Shown in pieces: positions 6,225 through 15,188 of a DNA stretch of 64,000 nucleotides. Where the stretch lies: positions 24,763 through 88,762 of the forward strand of contig NZ_JASBRN010000026.1 of NCBI RefSeq assembly GCF_030149505.1, given 5' to 3'. The first letter of the stretch is position 1. Each line of letters opens with the position of its first letter. A program made the position numbers and the translations under genes. Origin of the DNA: Nocardioides sp. (GTDB taxonomy: Bacteria; Actinomycetota; Actinomycetes; Propionibacteriales; Nocardioidaceae). A model generated the notes under the pieces. It was not told the DNA's origin and did no database searches. It worked only from the letters and a program-made list of their open reading frames with translations.

Positions 6225-8632
6225 GACAGCTGCTCCGGCGAGACCGTGCGCTTGTCCTCGTCGCCGCGACCCGAGGGCACCACGTGGCCGGCATCGCTGG
6301 CCAACAGCGTCGTGGAGTCGTGGGTGGCCGGGTCGAGCCGGACCACGATCGACTTCGAGGTCGGGGTGTTGCTGCCCAGGGCCGTGCTGGCCAGCGGCAC
6401 GAGCGGGTTGGTCTCGGGGTAGTAGGCCGCCGCGCAGCCGCGCGGCTGGTCGTAGGAGACGACCCGGAAGGCCGGGGCCTGCCGCTCGACGAGCGACGCG
6501 GTCTCGTCGTCGGGGTCGCGCCACTCGCTGACCAGGTCGACGAGCTGGCCGTCCTCGAGCCCGAGCGCAGCGATGTCCTCGGGGTGGACGAACACGACCC
6601 GGCGCCCGCCCTTGACGCCGCGGTAGCGGTCGTCGAGGCCGTAGATCGTGGTGTTGAACTGGTCGTGGCTGCGCATCGTCTGCAGCAGCAGCCGCCCCTC
6701 CGGCACGTGCAGCACGTCGAGCGGGCTGACGGCGAAGACGGCCTTGCCCTGCGGGGTCGGGAACGTGCGGCTGTCGCGGGGCGGGTGCGGCAGGACGAAG
6801 CCGCCGGGCTGGTCGACCTTCTCGGCGTACGCCGCCGCGCCGGGCACCACGCGGGAGATGCGGTGCCGGATCTCGGTGTAGTCCGCGCGCAGCTGCTCCC
6901 ACGGGACCGGGTGGTCGGCGCCGAGGGCCGCGAGGGCGATCCCGCAGACGATGTCGACCTCCGAGCGCAGGTGCTCCGAGGCCGGCTCGAGCGGCCCGTG
7001 GGAGGCGTGGACCGCGGACATGGAGTCCTCGACGGTGACCCGCTGCTTGCGGCCACCGGTGAGGTCGCGCTCGCTGCGACCCAGCGCCGGCAGGATCAGG
7101 GCCTCGCGGCCGTGCACCACGTGGGAGCGGTTGAGCTTGGTGGAGACGTGCACCGTCAGCGCCGCGCGGCGGAAGGCCTCCTCGGTGACGGCGGTGTCGG
7201 AGACGGCCGAGACGAAGTTGCCCCCCATGCCGATGAAGACCGAGGCGTCACCCTCGTGGAGGGCGGTCACCGAGGCGACGGTGTCCAGGCCGTGCTCCCG
7301 CGGCACCGGGATGCCGAACTCCTGCTCCAGGGCGGCGAGGAAGTGCTCCGGCGAGCGCTCCCAGATGCCCATGGTGCGGTCGCCCTGCACGTTGGAGTGG
7401 CCGCGCACCGGGCAGAGCCCGGCCCCGGGCTTGCCGATGTTGCCCTGGAGGAAGGCGACGTTGGCGAGCTCCTTGACGGTGGCCACGGAGTTGCGGTGCT
7501 GGGTGATCCCCATGGCCCAGCAGGTGACGGTGGCCGAGGAGTCGGCGAACATCCGGGCCGCTTCCTCGATCTGCTCCCAGGTCAGCCCGGTCGCCCGCAG
7601 GACGGCGTCGCGGTCGAGGGTGCGCAGGTGCGCGGCGTACTCCTCGAAGCCGACGGTGTGGGTCGCGATGAAGTCGTGGTCCAGGGCGTCCCACTCCAGC
7701 AGCAGGGAGCCGATCGCCTGGAAGAGCGCGAGGTCGCCGTTGATCCGCACCGGGAGGTGCAGGTCGGCCAGGGCGGTGCCGTTGCCGACAACGCCGCGGG
7801 GCACCTGCGGGTTCTTGAACCGCACCAGCCCGGCCTCGCGCAGCGGGTTGATCGCGAGGATCTTCCCGCCGTTGCGCTTGACCTTCTCGAGCGCGGAGAG
7901 CATCCGGGGGTGGTTGGTGCCGGGGTTCTGCCCGGCGATGACGACCAGCTCGGCGGTCTCGACGTCGTGCAGGCTCACCGACCCCTTGCCGATGCCGATC
8001 GACTCCGCCAGCGCCACCGAGGTGGACTCGTGGCACATGTTGGAGCAGTCCGGGAGGTTGTTGGTGCCGAAGGAGCGCGCGAGGAGCTGGTAGACGAACG
8101 CCGCCTCGTTGGAGGTCTTCCCGGAGGTGTAGAAGATCGCCTCGTCGGGACTCGACAGCGCACGCAGGTGGCGCCCGATCGTCGCGAACGCCTCGTCCCA
8201 GGTGACCGGCTCGTAGTGGGTGCCGCCCGGTCGCAGCACCACCGGCTCGGTGATCCGGCCCTGCTGGCCTAGCCAGTAGTCGGTGCGGTGGGCCAGCTCC
8301 GCGACCGGGTGCTCGGCGAAGAAGGACCGGTCGACGCGCCGCAGCGTGGCCTCCTCCGTGACCGCCTTGGCGCCGTTCTCGCAGAACTCCGCCGTGTGCC
8401 GGTGCCCCGCCTCGGGGTCCGGCCACGCGCATCCCTGGCAGTCGAAGCCGTCGACCTGGTTGAGCCGCAGCAGGGTCCGGGCCGTCCGGATCGGGCCCAT
8501 CTGCTCCACCGCGCGCTTCATCGCCACGGCCACGGCGGTCGTGCCGGCGGCAGCGTCCTTGGGCTTGGTGACCTCGAGCTCGCGCTCGTCGACGTCGTGG
8601 CGGGGTGCGGTGAAGGACCATCCGAGAGGCAT
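6221..8632 (-). CDS. FdhF/YdeP family molybdopterin oxidoreductase
   Basis: An 803-residue member of the formate dehydrogenase-like molybdopterin enzymes of the YdeP type. It contains the conserved N-terminal QMGPIRTARTLLRLNQVDGF, a Cys pair near FDCQGCAWPD, the cofactor region DCSNMCHESTSVALAESIG, GQNPGTNHPRML, and a C-terminal MopB-type beta-barrel with HDQFNTTIYGLDDRYRG. The family is linked to acid or redox stress in enterobacteria, but its substrate is unknown. I prefer the ATG at 8632, because CATGAT sits exactly six bases upstream as a leaderless -10 element. A GTG at 8671 is the longer option. The pirin follows with a GTGA overlap. The modABC operon at 27-30 kb could supply molybdate. 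Confidence 0.92.
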   Translation of the reverse strand: MPLGWSFTAPRHDVDERELEVTKPKDAAAGTTAVAVAMKRAVEQMGPIRTARTLLRLNQVDGFDCQGCAWPDPEAGHRHTAEFCENGAKAVTEEATLRRVDRSFFAEHPVAELAHRTDYWLGQQGRITEPVVLRPGGTHYEPVTWDEAFATIGRHLRALSSPDEAIFYTSGKTSNEAAFVYQLLARSFGTNNLPDCSNMCHESTSVALAESIGIGKGSVSLHDVETAELVVIAGQNPGTNHPRMLSALEKVKRNGGKILAINPLREAGLVRFKNPQVPRGVVGNGTALADLHLPVRINGDLALFQAIGSLLLEWDALDHDFIATHTVGFEEYAAHLRTLDRDAVLRATGLTWEQIEEAARMFADSSATVTCWAMGITQHRNSVATVKELANVAFLQGNIGKPGAGLCPVRGHSNVQGDRTMGIWERSPEHFLAALEQEFGIPVPREHGLDTVASVTALHEGDASVFIGMGGNFVSAVSDTAVTEEAFRRAALTVHVSTKLNRSHVVHGREALILPALGRSERDLTGGRKQRVTVEDSMSAVHASHGPLEPASEHLRSEVDIVCGIALAALGADHPVPWEQLRADYTEIRHRISRVVPGAAAYAEKVDQPGGFVLPHPPRDSRTFPTPQGKAVFAVSPLDVLHVPEGRLLLQTMRSHDQFNTTIYGLDDRYRGVKGGRRVVFVHPEDIAALGLEDGQLVDLVSEWRDPDDETASLVERQAPAFRVVSYDQPRGCAAAYYPETNPLVPLASTALGSNTPTSKSIVVRLDPATHDSTTLLASDAGHVVPSGRGDEDKRTVSPEQLS

Positions 8633-8638
8633 GGCCCC

Positions 8639-8644
8639 ATCATG
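8639..8644 (-). promoter_or_regulatory. Candidate -10 element of the FdhF-like gene (leaderless)
   Basis: On the minus strand CATGAT is followed by six bases and then the ATG at 8632. This fits TANNNT-like -10 elements of leaderless actinobacterial genes except at its first base. Confidence 0.4.
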
Positions 8645-8805
8645 CGCGGCTCGACCCAGGCGGCAGCCCACCCATGGGGTACGGACCAGTCACGGCGGCC
8701 TGGTGTCGGACCTTCCCGCCGGGCTCCCCCCGCCGCTAGCGTGCTGGCCACGACCGACCCACCTGCCGAGCCAGCGTGGCCCGGCCCCCACCAGGAGGTC
8801 CACCG

Positions 8806-9696
8806 ATGTCGAGCACCCCACCGCCTCCCCCGCCCCCGCCGCCCCCGCCGGGCGAGCCGCCCATGGGCGGAGGCGCCGACGGCCCACCGCCGCCCCCGCC
8901 GCCGCCTCCGGGTGGTCCGGGCGGCTACGGGCCGGGCGGGTACGGCCCCGGCGGTGGCGGTCCGGGCTCCGGCGGCCAGCCGGCGTACGGCGGCCCGCCC
9001 GCCCCGGCGTACAGCGTCGGCGACGCGCTCTCCTTCGGCTGGGCGAAGTTCCAGGCCAACGTGGGCCCGATCGTGCTGTCGGCGGTGGTCCTGCTGGTGG
9101 GTGTCGGCGCGGTCGCCGTGCTCGGCAGCCTGGTCACCGGCGCGCTGGCCGGCGACGTCGAGTGCGGTGTCAACGACGAGGGCCGCTACGTCTGCGACGG
9201 CGGCACCGGCTTCGTGGCCGGGCTCGTGATCCAGGCCCTGCTCACCGCGGTGGTGCTGGTGGTCTTCCAGATCATCGCGGCCGGACTGATCCGCGCTGCG
9301 CTGAAGGTGACCGACGGCGGCTCCTGGGAGTTCTCCGAGGTGCTGCGCACCGACAAGATCGGCAAGGTCGTCGTGACCGCGCTGATCGTCGGCGCCATCA
9401 CCTTCGTCGGGACGCTCCTGTGCTACTTCCCCGGGCTCGTGGCGGGCTTCATGCTCTCCTACAGCCTCTACTTCGTCGTCGACCGCGACCTCGAGCCGAT
9501 GGCGGCGGTCAAGGCCAGCTTCGAGCTCACGAAGAACAACCTCGGCAACACGCTGGTCTGGTACATCGTGGGCGCGATCGTCGCGTTCGCCGGCTTCCTG
9601 GCCTGCGGCATCGGCGCGCTGGTCAGCCTGCCGGTGGTGCTGCTGGGCACGGCCTACACGTACCGCACGCTCACGGGCGGCGCGGTGGTGCGCTGA
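8806..9696 (+). CDS. Membrane protein with proline/glycine-rich N-terminus
   Basis: A 296-residue protein. Residues 1-70 are low-complexity runs of Pro and Gly (Pro tracts then GGYGPGG-type repeats), probably a disordered cytoplasmic tail. The remainder has about five hydrophobic segments, with a small Cys-containing loop (ECGVNDEGRYVCDGG) between the first two. The part around SFELTKNNLGNTLVWY is typical of actinobacterial integral membrane proteins of unknown function (DUF975-like style). The start at 8806 has AGGAGG seven bases upstream. A TAGCGT at 8737-8742 may be the -10 element. A strong hairpin follows the stop. Confidence 0.75.
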   Translation: MSSTPPPPPPPPPPPGEPPMGGGADGPPPPPPPPPGGPGGYGPGGYGPGGGGPGSGGQPAYGGPPAPAYSVGDALSFGWAKFQANVGPIVLSAVVLLVGVGAVAVLGSLVTGALAGDVECGVNDEGRYVCDGGTGFVAGLVIQALLTAVVLVVFQIIAAGLIRAALKVTDGGSWEFSEVLRTDKIGKVVVTALIVGAITFVGTLLCYFPGLVAGFMLSYSLYFVVDRDLEPMAAVKASFELTKNNLGNTLVWYIVGAIVAFAGFLACGIGALVSLPVVLLGTAYTYRTLTGGAVVR

Positions 9697-9712
9697 GGGC
9701 ACCGGGCCTCGA

Positions 9713-9760
9713 GAGCGGCTGCGCCGCGGGACCGGTCCACCGGCCCGTGCGCAGCCGCTC
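9713..9760 (+). terminator. Hairpin terminator after the Pro-rich membrane protein
   Basis: A 12-bp perfect inverted repeat, GAGCGGCTGCGC (9713-9724) and GCGCAGCCGCTC (9749-9760), lies 16 bases after the stop. The 24-base centre can pair further (CGGG with CCCG). There is no T run, as is common in actinobacteria. Confidence 0.65.
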
Positions 9761-9820
9761 CCGCGTTCCTCGCCGCTCCGTCGATCGCGTGACCCGTCAC
9801 ACATCAGGGTGAAAGGGGGG

Positions 9821-9848
9821 TTGGCCGGTGCGACCCCACGGGTAAGGA
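9821..9848 (+). promoter_or_regulatory. Possible promoter of the secreted protein gene
   Basis: TTGGCC (9821-9826) and TAAGGA (9843-9848) are separated by 16 bases and lie about 70 bases upstream of the start at 9919. The match to sigma-70-like consensus is moderate. Nothing else is visible in 9761-9918. Confidence 0.3.
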
Positions 9849-9918
9849 ACGCGGTGAGGCAACAGGTGTCCACCCAGATCACCGCCTCGCCGCACCATCC
9901 CCCACCAGAAGGGTCGAC

Positions 9919-10980
9919 ATGAGAACGCGACGCACGACACGGATGACCATGGCCCTGGCCACAGCGGTCGCCACCGCCCTGCCACTGATCGCCCTGCAGC
10001 CTGCGCCCGGCCAGGCGGCACCGGCACGCAGTGGTGATGGGGTCCAGAAGTACCAGCACCGCGCCAAGGTCGGTGCGCAGATCCTGCGGGTGCTCGTCCT
10101 GGACCAGACCCCCGGCATCGAGGGGGGCAAGGTCGTCGACCTCCGTGTGGGTCGCGCGTCGTCGATGCTCAACACCCGCAAGGCCACCCCGTCGGTCTCG
10201 ACCTCGAAGAGCCTCGGTGGCCGTGGCCTCGCCGACAACGACCTCTCCGGCCTGCTGACCGCGCTGGTCGCCAAGGCCGGCCCGACCAAGGGCACCGACG
10301 AAATCCCCAGCCAGACGCTGGTGCCGGTCCCCGCCGAGCCCCTGCTGTCGGTGGGCGCCAGCACCGGCGAGGCCATGGCCCGCTGGGCCGGCAAGCGCTC
10401 CTGCGTGCCCGGCGGCCAGGACGCGACCTCGTCGATGTCCTCGACCGCCGACGCGACCGTGCTGCCCGGCGCCATCCCCGGCACCGGCTCGCTGCTGGCG
10501 CTCGACGGGACGGCCTCGGCGATGCAGCGCACGCAGTACCTCCCGCGCGGTGACCGGTCCGGCCTGAAGGGGGTGGCCACGACCGGTCTGGCCGACCTCG
10601 AGCTCTTCGGCGGCGCTGTGGGCATCGAGGTCAGCTCCGACCCGAAGATGGTCGCGACCGCGACCGGCCGGCCCGGGGGCGCGAGGATCGACTACACCCC
10701 GGCGGTCCTGGAGATCACCGGCCCCGACGGCCAGCCCGTTCCGATCCCCACCGACGGTGCGCCGGCCGAGATCTCCTTCCCCGAGAACCCGCTGCTGGGC
10801 CTGACCCTGCAGTTCCCGGGCGTCATCAAGGAGAAGGTCACCGAGAACGGCCGGATGGCCAAGGCCAAGTCGGTCACCCTGCGCGCCGTGCTCTCGCTCG
10901 GCGGCCAGGTGATCGCCGACGTGGCGGTCGCCCCGCTGCAGACCAAGGTCAAGGTCCCCCGGGGTGGCATCTCCTGCTGA
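9919..10980 (+). CDS. Secreted hypothetical protein
   Basis: A 353-residue exported protein of unknown function. It has a basic start (MRTRRTTRM), a hydrophobic stretch to about residue 25, and an Ala-x-Ala type cleavage site near QPAPGQAAPA. The mature part is Gly-, Ser- and Val-rich with few charged clusters, suggesting a beta-rich extracellular fold. It contains only two cysteines (RSCVPGG and the very last residue). ATG at 9919 follows GAAGGG. I do not recognise the family. The gene stands alone between two hairpin terminators. Confidence 0.7.
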   Translation: MRTRRTTRMTMALATAVATALPLIALQPAPGQAAPARSGDGVQKYQHRAKVGAQILRVLVLDQTPGIEGGKVVDLRVGRASSMLNTRKATPSVSTSKSLGGRGLADNDLSGLLTALVAKAGPTKGTDEIPSQTLVPVPAEPLLSVGASTGEAMARWAGKRSCVPGGQDATSSMSSTADATVLPGAIPGTGSLLALDGTASAMQRTQYLPRGDRSGLKGVATTGLADLELFGGAVGIEVSSDPKMVATATGRPGGARIDYTPAVLEITGPDGQPVPIPTDGAPAEISFPENPLLGLTLQFPGVIKEKVTENGRMAKAKSVTLRAVLSLGGQVIADVAVAPLQTKVKVPRGGISC

Positions 10981-11022
10981 CCCGCTGACCCGCAGCACAG
11001 CAGCCCTGGAGCAGCGGCTGCC

Positions 11023-11051
11023 GACGACCCCGCCGCCCTGGCGGGGTCGTC
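11023..11051. terminator. Bidirectional hairpin terminator
   Basis: A 12-bp perfect stem, GACGACCCCGCC (11023-11034) and GGCGGGGTCGTC (11040-11051), with a 5-base loop lies between the convergent secreted-protein gene and eda. Confidence 0.75.
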
Positions 11052-11088
11052 GTGCTTCCGGGCCGGTCCGGCCGACGTCGTACCCGCC

Positions 11089-11706
11089 TCAGCGCAGGGC
11101 GGCCGCCTCGCGTGCGAGGCGCTCGACCCGGGCCCAGTCGCCGGCGGCCAGGGCGTCACGGGGGGTCAGCCAGGACCCGCCGACGCAGCCGACGTTGGGC
11201 AGCGCGAGGTAGCCGGGGGCCGAGGCGGCGGTGATGCCGCCGGTGGGGCAGAAGCGGGCAGCGGAGAGCGGCGAGGCCAGCGAGGAGAGGTACGCCGTGC
11301 CGCCGGACGCCTCGGCGGGGAAGAACTTCATCTCCGTCACGCCGGCCTCGAGCACGCGAAGCACCTCGGAGACCGTGGCGGTCCCGGGGAGGAACGGCAG
11401 CCCGGTGCCGAGCATCGCCTGCAGCAGGTCCGGCGTCGTCCCCGGCGAGACCAGGAAGCCGGCACCGGCCTCGGCCGCCGCCTCGGCCTGGGCCGGGGTG
11501 CAGACCGTGCCGACTCCCAAGGTGATCTCCGGGACCTCGGCGGCGATGGCCCGCACGGCGTCGAGTGCGACCGGCGTGCGCAGCGTCAGCTCGACGACCG
11601 GCAGGCCTCCGGCCACCAGGGCGCGCGCCAGTGGGACGGCGTGGTCGAGCTCCTCCACGACGACGACCGGCACGACCGGGACGAGGTCGAGCAGCGAGTC
11701 AGACAT
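11089..11706 (-). CDS. eda: 2-dehydro-3-deoxy-phosphogluconate (KDPG) aldolase
   Basis: A 205-residue class I aldolase that splits KDPG into pyruvate and glyceraldehyde 3-phosphate, the last step of the Entner-Doudoroff pathway. Catalytic residues are visible: Glu39 in VVELTLRT and Schiff-base Lys127 in EMKFFPAE. The phosphate-binding GGI turn in [12 protein letters not shown] is present. The ATG at 11706 lies inside the end of edd (8-base overlap), so translation is coupled. It is the last gene of the zwf-edd-eda operon. Confidence 0.95.
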   Translation of the reverse strand: MSDSLLDLVPVVPVVVVEELDHAVPLARALVAGGLPVVELTLRTPVALDAVRAIAAEVPEITLGVGTVCTPAQAEAAAEAGAGFLVSPGTTPDLLQAMLGTGLPFLPGTATVSEVLRVLEAGVTEMKFFPAEASGGTAYLSSLASPLSAARFCPTGGITAASAPGYLALPNVGCVGGSWLTPRDALAAGDWARVERLAREAAALR

Positions 11707-13591
11707 GGGCGGGGACCCCCTGGTCGACCGGGACCGCGGGGAAGACGCTGGCTCCCTGGTCGGCGGGCCCGACGGTGGCGCGGAACATCGCGAAGAGCTC
11801 GCGGCCGGTCCCGGCGAACTCCTGCGCCGTCGGGGCCGCGCCCGTGGCCGGGCGCGCGAGCACGGTCTCGACGTCGGCGACGGTGAGCAGCCCCGCGTCG
11901 GCGTCGACGGTCACCAGGTCGCCGTCCCGCAGTCGCGCCAGGACGCCGCCGAGCGCAGCCTCGGGCGTGACGTGGATGGCGGCCGGGACCTTGCCCGAGG
12001 CCCCGGACATCCGACCGTCGGTGACGACCGCGACCCGCTGGCCGCGGTCCTGGAGCACCCCCAGCGCGGGGGTCAGCTTGTGCAGCTCGGGCATGCCGTT
12101 GGCGGCCGGGCCCTGGTAGCGGATGACCGCCACCAGGTCGCGCCCGTCGAGGGCCCCGCCGGCGAAGGCCTGCAGGAAGTCGGCCTGGTCGTCGAAGACC
12201 AGCGCCGGGGCCGTGACGACTCGGTGCTCGGGCGCGACGGCCGAGGTCTTGATGACGGCCTGGCCCAGTGGCCCGGTCAGCACCCGCAGGCCGCCGTCGG
12301 CGGAGAACGGGTGGTCCGCCGGGCGCAGCACGTCGGTGTCGAGGGAGGTGTTCCGGCCGTCGACCCACTCGACGCCGCCGTCGGCGGTGAGCCGCGGCTC
12401 CTGGGTGTAGCGGCGCAGGCCGGGTCCCGCGACGGTCTGCACGTCCTCGTGCAGCAGCCCCGCGTCGAGCAGGGTCCGCACCAGGAAGGCGATGCCGCCG
12501 GCGGCTTGGAAGTGGTTCACGTCGGCGGAGCCGTTGGGATAGATCCGGCACAGCAGCGGCACGACGGCGGAGAGGTCGGAGAGGTCCTGCCAGGTCAGCT
12601 CCACGCCGGCCGCGCGGGCCATCGCCACCAGGTGCATCGTGTGGTTGGTCGAGCCGCCGGAGGCCAGCAGCGCCACGCAGGCGTTGACCAGGACGCGCTC
12701 GTCGACGAGCTCCCCGATCGGCGAGGCCCCCCGCTGCCCGGTCTGCTGGCGGTGGGCCAGCTCCGTGACCCGGGCTGCGGCCGCGTCGGTGAGGGCGGTG
12801 CGCAGCGGGGTGCCGGGGTTGACGAAGGAGGCGCCCGGCAGGTGCAGGCCCATGACCTCCATCAGCAGCTGGTTGGAGTTGGCGGTGCCGTAGAAGGTGC
12901 AGGTGCCGGCAGAGTGGTACGACGCCGCCTCGGCCTCGAGCAGCTCCTCGCGGGAGGCCAGCCCCTCGGCGTACCGCTGGCGGACCGCGGCCTTCTCCTT
13001 GTTGGGCAGGCCCGACTCCATGGGCCCGGCCGGCACGAGCACGGTCGGGAGGTGCCCGAAGGACAGCGCACCCATCACCAGGCCGGGGACGATCTTGTCG
13101 CAGACGCCCAGCAGCAGGGCACCGTCGAACATGTCGTGGGAGAGCGCGATGGCGGTCGACATGGCGATGACGTCGCGGGAGTAGAGCGAGAGCTGCATGC
13201 CGGCGCGACCCTGCGTGACGCCGTCGCACATGGCTGGGACGCCGCCGGCGACCTGGGCGATGCCGCCGGCGCGGACGACCGACCTCTTGAGGGCGGGTGG
13301 GTAGGTCTCGAACGGCTGGTGCGCCGAGAGCATGTCGTTGTAGGAGGTGACGATCGCGAGGTTGGGCTTGACCGTGCCGCGCAACGCCGCCTTGTCGACC
13401 GGGCCGGCCGCGGCGAAGCCGTGCGCGAGGTTGGCGCAGGCCAGCCGCCCGCGCGCAGGTCCGGTCTCGGCGGCGGCCCGGGTGCGCTGGAGGTAGGCCC
13501 TGCGGGTCGCGGCGCTGCGCTCGACGACGCGCTCGGTGACGGCCGCCACGACGGGGTGGAGGCGCTGGCGGTCCTGGCGTCCGGTGCTCAC
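11699..13591 (-). CDS. edd: 6-phosphogluconate dehydratase
   Basis: A 630-residue iron-sulfur dehydratase of the IlvD/Edd family that converts 6-phosphogluconate to KDPG. Family hallmarks are present: [15 protein letters not shown], the cluster-ligand regions [19 protein letters not shown] and [11 protein letters not shown], then [10 protein letters not shown] and the C-terminal [19 protein letters not shown]. Its length is close to that of E. coli Edd. The start is GTG at 13591, which overlaps the zwf stop as GTGA. The much longer open frame upstream is a shadow of zwf. It sits between zwf and eda in one operon. Confidence 0.95.
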   Translation of the reverse strand: MSTGRQDRQRLHPVVAAVTERVVERSAATRRAYLQRTRAAAETGPARGRLACANLAHGFAAAGPVDKAALRGTVKPNLAIVTSYNDMLSAHQPFETYPPALKRSVVRAGGIAQVAGGVPAMCDGVTQGRAGMQLSLYSRDVIAMSTAIALSHDMFDGALLLGVCDKIVPGLVMGALSFGHLPTVLVPAGPMESGLPNKEKAAVRQRYAEGLASREELLEAEAASYHSAGTCTFYGTANSNQLLMEVMGLHLPGASFVNPGTPLRTALTDAAAARVTELAHRQQTGQRGASPIGELVDERVLVNACVALLASGGSTNHTMHLVAMARAAGVELTWQDLSDLSAVVPLLCRIYPNGSADVNHFQAAGGIAFLVRTLLDAGLLHEDVQTVAGPGLRRYTQEPRLTADGGVEWVDGRNTSLDTDVLRPADHPFSADGGLRVLTGPLGQAVIKTSAVAPEHRVVTAPALVFDDQADFLQAFAGGALDGRDLVAVIRYQGPAANGMPELHKLTPALGVLQDRGQRVAVVTDGRMSGASGKVPAAIHVTPEAALGGVLARLRDGDLVTVDADAGLLTVADVETVLARPATGAAPTAQEFAGTGRELFAMFRATVGPADQGASVFPAVPVDQGVPAHV

Positions 13592-15105
13592 TGGTCGGTC
13601 TCCTGCCAGGCTCGGCCGTCGCGCTCCAGGAGCGCCGCTGCGGCGAAGGGGCCGGGGGTCCCGGCGGGGTAGCGGCGCGGGGCCTCCGGCGACTCCGCCC
13701 ACCGGTCGAGGACGGGCGCCACCCACTGCCAGGCCGCCTCGACCTCGTCGCGACGCATGAACAACGTCGGGTTGCCGCGCACGACGTCCATGAGCAGCCG
13801 CTCGTAGGCGTCGGGGCTGCGCTGGTCGAAGGCGGTGGCGTAGGACAGGTCGAGGGAGACCGGGCGCAGCCGGATGCCGCCGGGGCCGGGCTCCTTGGCC
13901 GTCAGGTGCAGGCGCATGCCCTCGTCGGGCTGGACGCAGATGTGCAGCCGGTTGGCCGTCGTGGTGCCTTCCGAGCCCGGGAACATCGCGTGCGGGGGCT
14001 CCTTGAAGACCACGACGATCTCCGAGACGCGGCGGTCCATCCGCTTGCCGGTGCGCAGGTAGAACGGGACGCCCGCCCAGCGCCAGTTCTGCACCTCGGC
14101 CTTCAGGGCCACGAAGGTCTCGGTGCTGCTCCCGGCCCCGCCGAGCGCGCCCAGGTCGTCCTGGTAGGAGGCGGCCCGCTCCCCCTCGACCAGCCCGGCG
14201 ACGTACTGGCCCCGGACGGTGTCGCGGTCCACGTCGGCCGGGCCGAGCGGCTTCAGCGCCTGGAGCACCTTGAGCTTCTCGTCGCGGACGTTCTCGCGGC
14301 CGACGTACGTCGGCGGCTCCATCGCCACGAGGCACAGCAGCTGCAGGAGGTGGTTCTGCACCATGTCGCGCAGGGCGCCCGCGTGGTCGTAGTAGCCCCC
14401 GCGGGTGCCGACCCCGACGGTCTCGGAGACGGTGATCTGCACGTGGTCGACCCACTGGGAGTTCCACAGCGGCTCGAGGAAGGTGTTGGCGAAGCGCGTG
14501 ACCAGGAGGTTCTGGACGCTCTCCTTGCCGAGGTAGTGGTCGATGCGGAAGACCTGGTGCTCGGCGAACACCCGGCCGACCGCGTCGTTGACCTCGCGGG
14601 CCGAGGCGAGGTCGTGCCCGATCGGCTTCTCCAGCACGACGCGTGCCCGCTCGTCGACGACGTCGATCTCGGCGAGGCGCTCGCAGGTCGGGCCGAAGAG
14701 GCGCGGCGCGACGGCGAGGTAGAAGACGCGGACCGTCTCGTCCTCGCGGGGCCGGTCCTTGAGCAGGCCGTGCAGCAGGTGCCAGTCGTCGGGGGTGTCG
14801 GAGTCCAGGCAGAGGTGGTGCAGGCGGCCGAGCAGACGGGTGATCGCCGCCTCCTCCAGCAGCGCGGGCTCGACGAAGCGCTCGAGCGCGGCGCGGACCT
14901 CGCGGCGGTAGCCGGCGTCGTCGATCTCGGAGCGGGAGACGCCGATGATGCGGGTGTCCGCGGGCAGGTGACCCTCGAGGTCGCGGTGGTAGAGCGCGGG
15001 CAGCAGCTTGCGCAGCGCGAGGTCACCGGTCCCGCCGAAGACGGTGAAGTCGCAGACCGGCGGGAGGGTCGCGGTCACGGCGGTCGGGTCGGCCGGGGGA
15101 TGCAT
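13588..15105 (-). CDS. zwf: Glucose-6-phosphate 1-dehydrogenase
   Basis: A 505-residue enzyme oxidising glucose 6-phosphate to 6-phosphogluconolactone with NAD(P)+. It has the N-terminal dinucleotide-binding motif [17 protein letters not shown], the active-site [13 protein letters not shown], and the substrate region [17 protein letters not shown] chose ATG 15105 because AGGA lies just upstream. An upstream frame to 15141 would run into the divergent operator. The first gene of a zwf-edd-eda operon. No 6-phosphogluconolactonase gene is in the operon, so that step must be encoded elsewhere or be spontaneous. Confidence 0.95.
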   Translation of the reverse strand: MHPPADPTAVTATLPPVCDFTVFGGTGDLALRKLLPALYHRDLEGHLPADTRIIGVSRSEIDDAGYRREVRAALERFVEPALLEEAAITRLLGRLHHLCLDSDTPDDWHLLHGLLKDRPREDETVRVFYLAVAPRLFGPTCERLAEIDVVDERARVVLEKPIGHDLASAREVNDAVGRVFAEHQVFRIDHYLGKESVQNLLVTRFANTFLEPLWNSQWVDHVQITVSETVGVGTRGGYYDHAGALRDMVQNHLLQLLCLVAMEPPTYVGRENVRDEKLKVLQALKPLGPADVDRDTVRGQYVAGLVEGERAASYQDDLGALGGAGSSTETFVALKAEVQNWRWAGVPFYLRTGKRMDRRVSEIVVVFKEPPHAMFPGSEGTTTANRLHICVQPDEGMRLHLTAKEPGPGGIRLRPVSLDLSYATAFDQRSPDAYERLLMDVVRGNPTLFMRRDEVEAAWQWVAPVLDRWAESPEAPRRYPAGTPGPFAAAALLERDGRAWQETDQ

Positions 15106-15139
15106 GGGTCCTACGGTCGCAGGACTTTTGGATCGATAC

Positions 15140-15178
15140 AAGCACTCTTAGGTCATTTTCTGACTTAAGTGTGTGCTT
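15140..15178. promoter_or_regulatory. Imperfect palindromic operator between zwf and the ROK gene
   Basis: Two nested inverted repeats occupy the short divergent intergenic region: AAGCAC (15140-15145) with GTGCTT (15173-15178), and TTAGGTCA (15148-15155) with TGACTTAA (15161-15168). The halves match apart from small shifts. The AT-rich composition stands out against flanking DNA. The position suggests binding by the ROK protein encoded next door, controlling both directions. Confidence 0.6.
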
Positions 15179-15188
15179 CACTCGCCGC

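Noticed and set aside
5229..6902. A 557-residue version of the pirin protein
   Set aside because: The first 226 residues are a shadow of the overlapping molybdenum oxidoreductase gene. The pirin homology begins near 6224, where a GTGA overlap gives a natural start.
11699..14467. A 922-residue version of Edd
   Set aside because: The extra N-terminal part overlaps zwf out of frame and is Arg-rich. The GTG at 13591 gives the standard Edd length.
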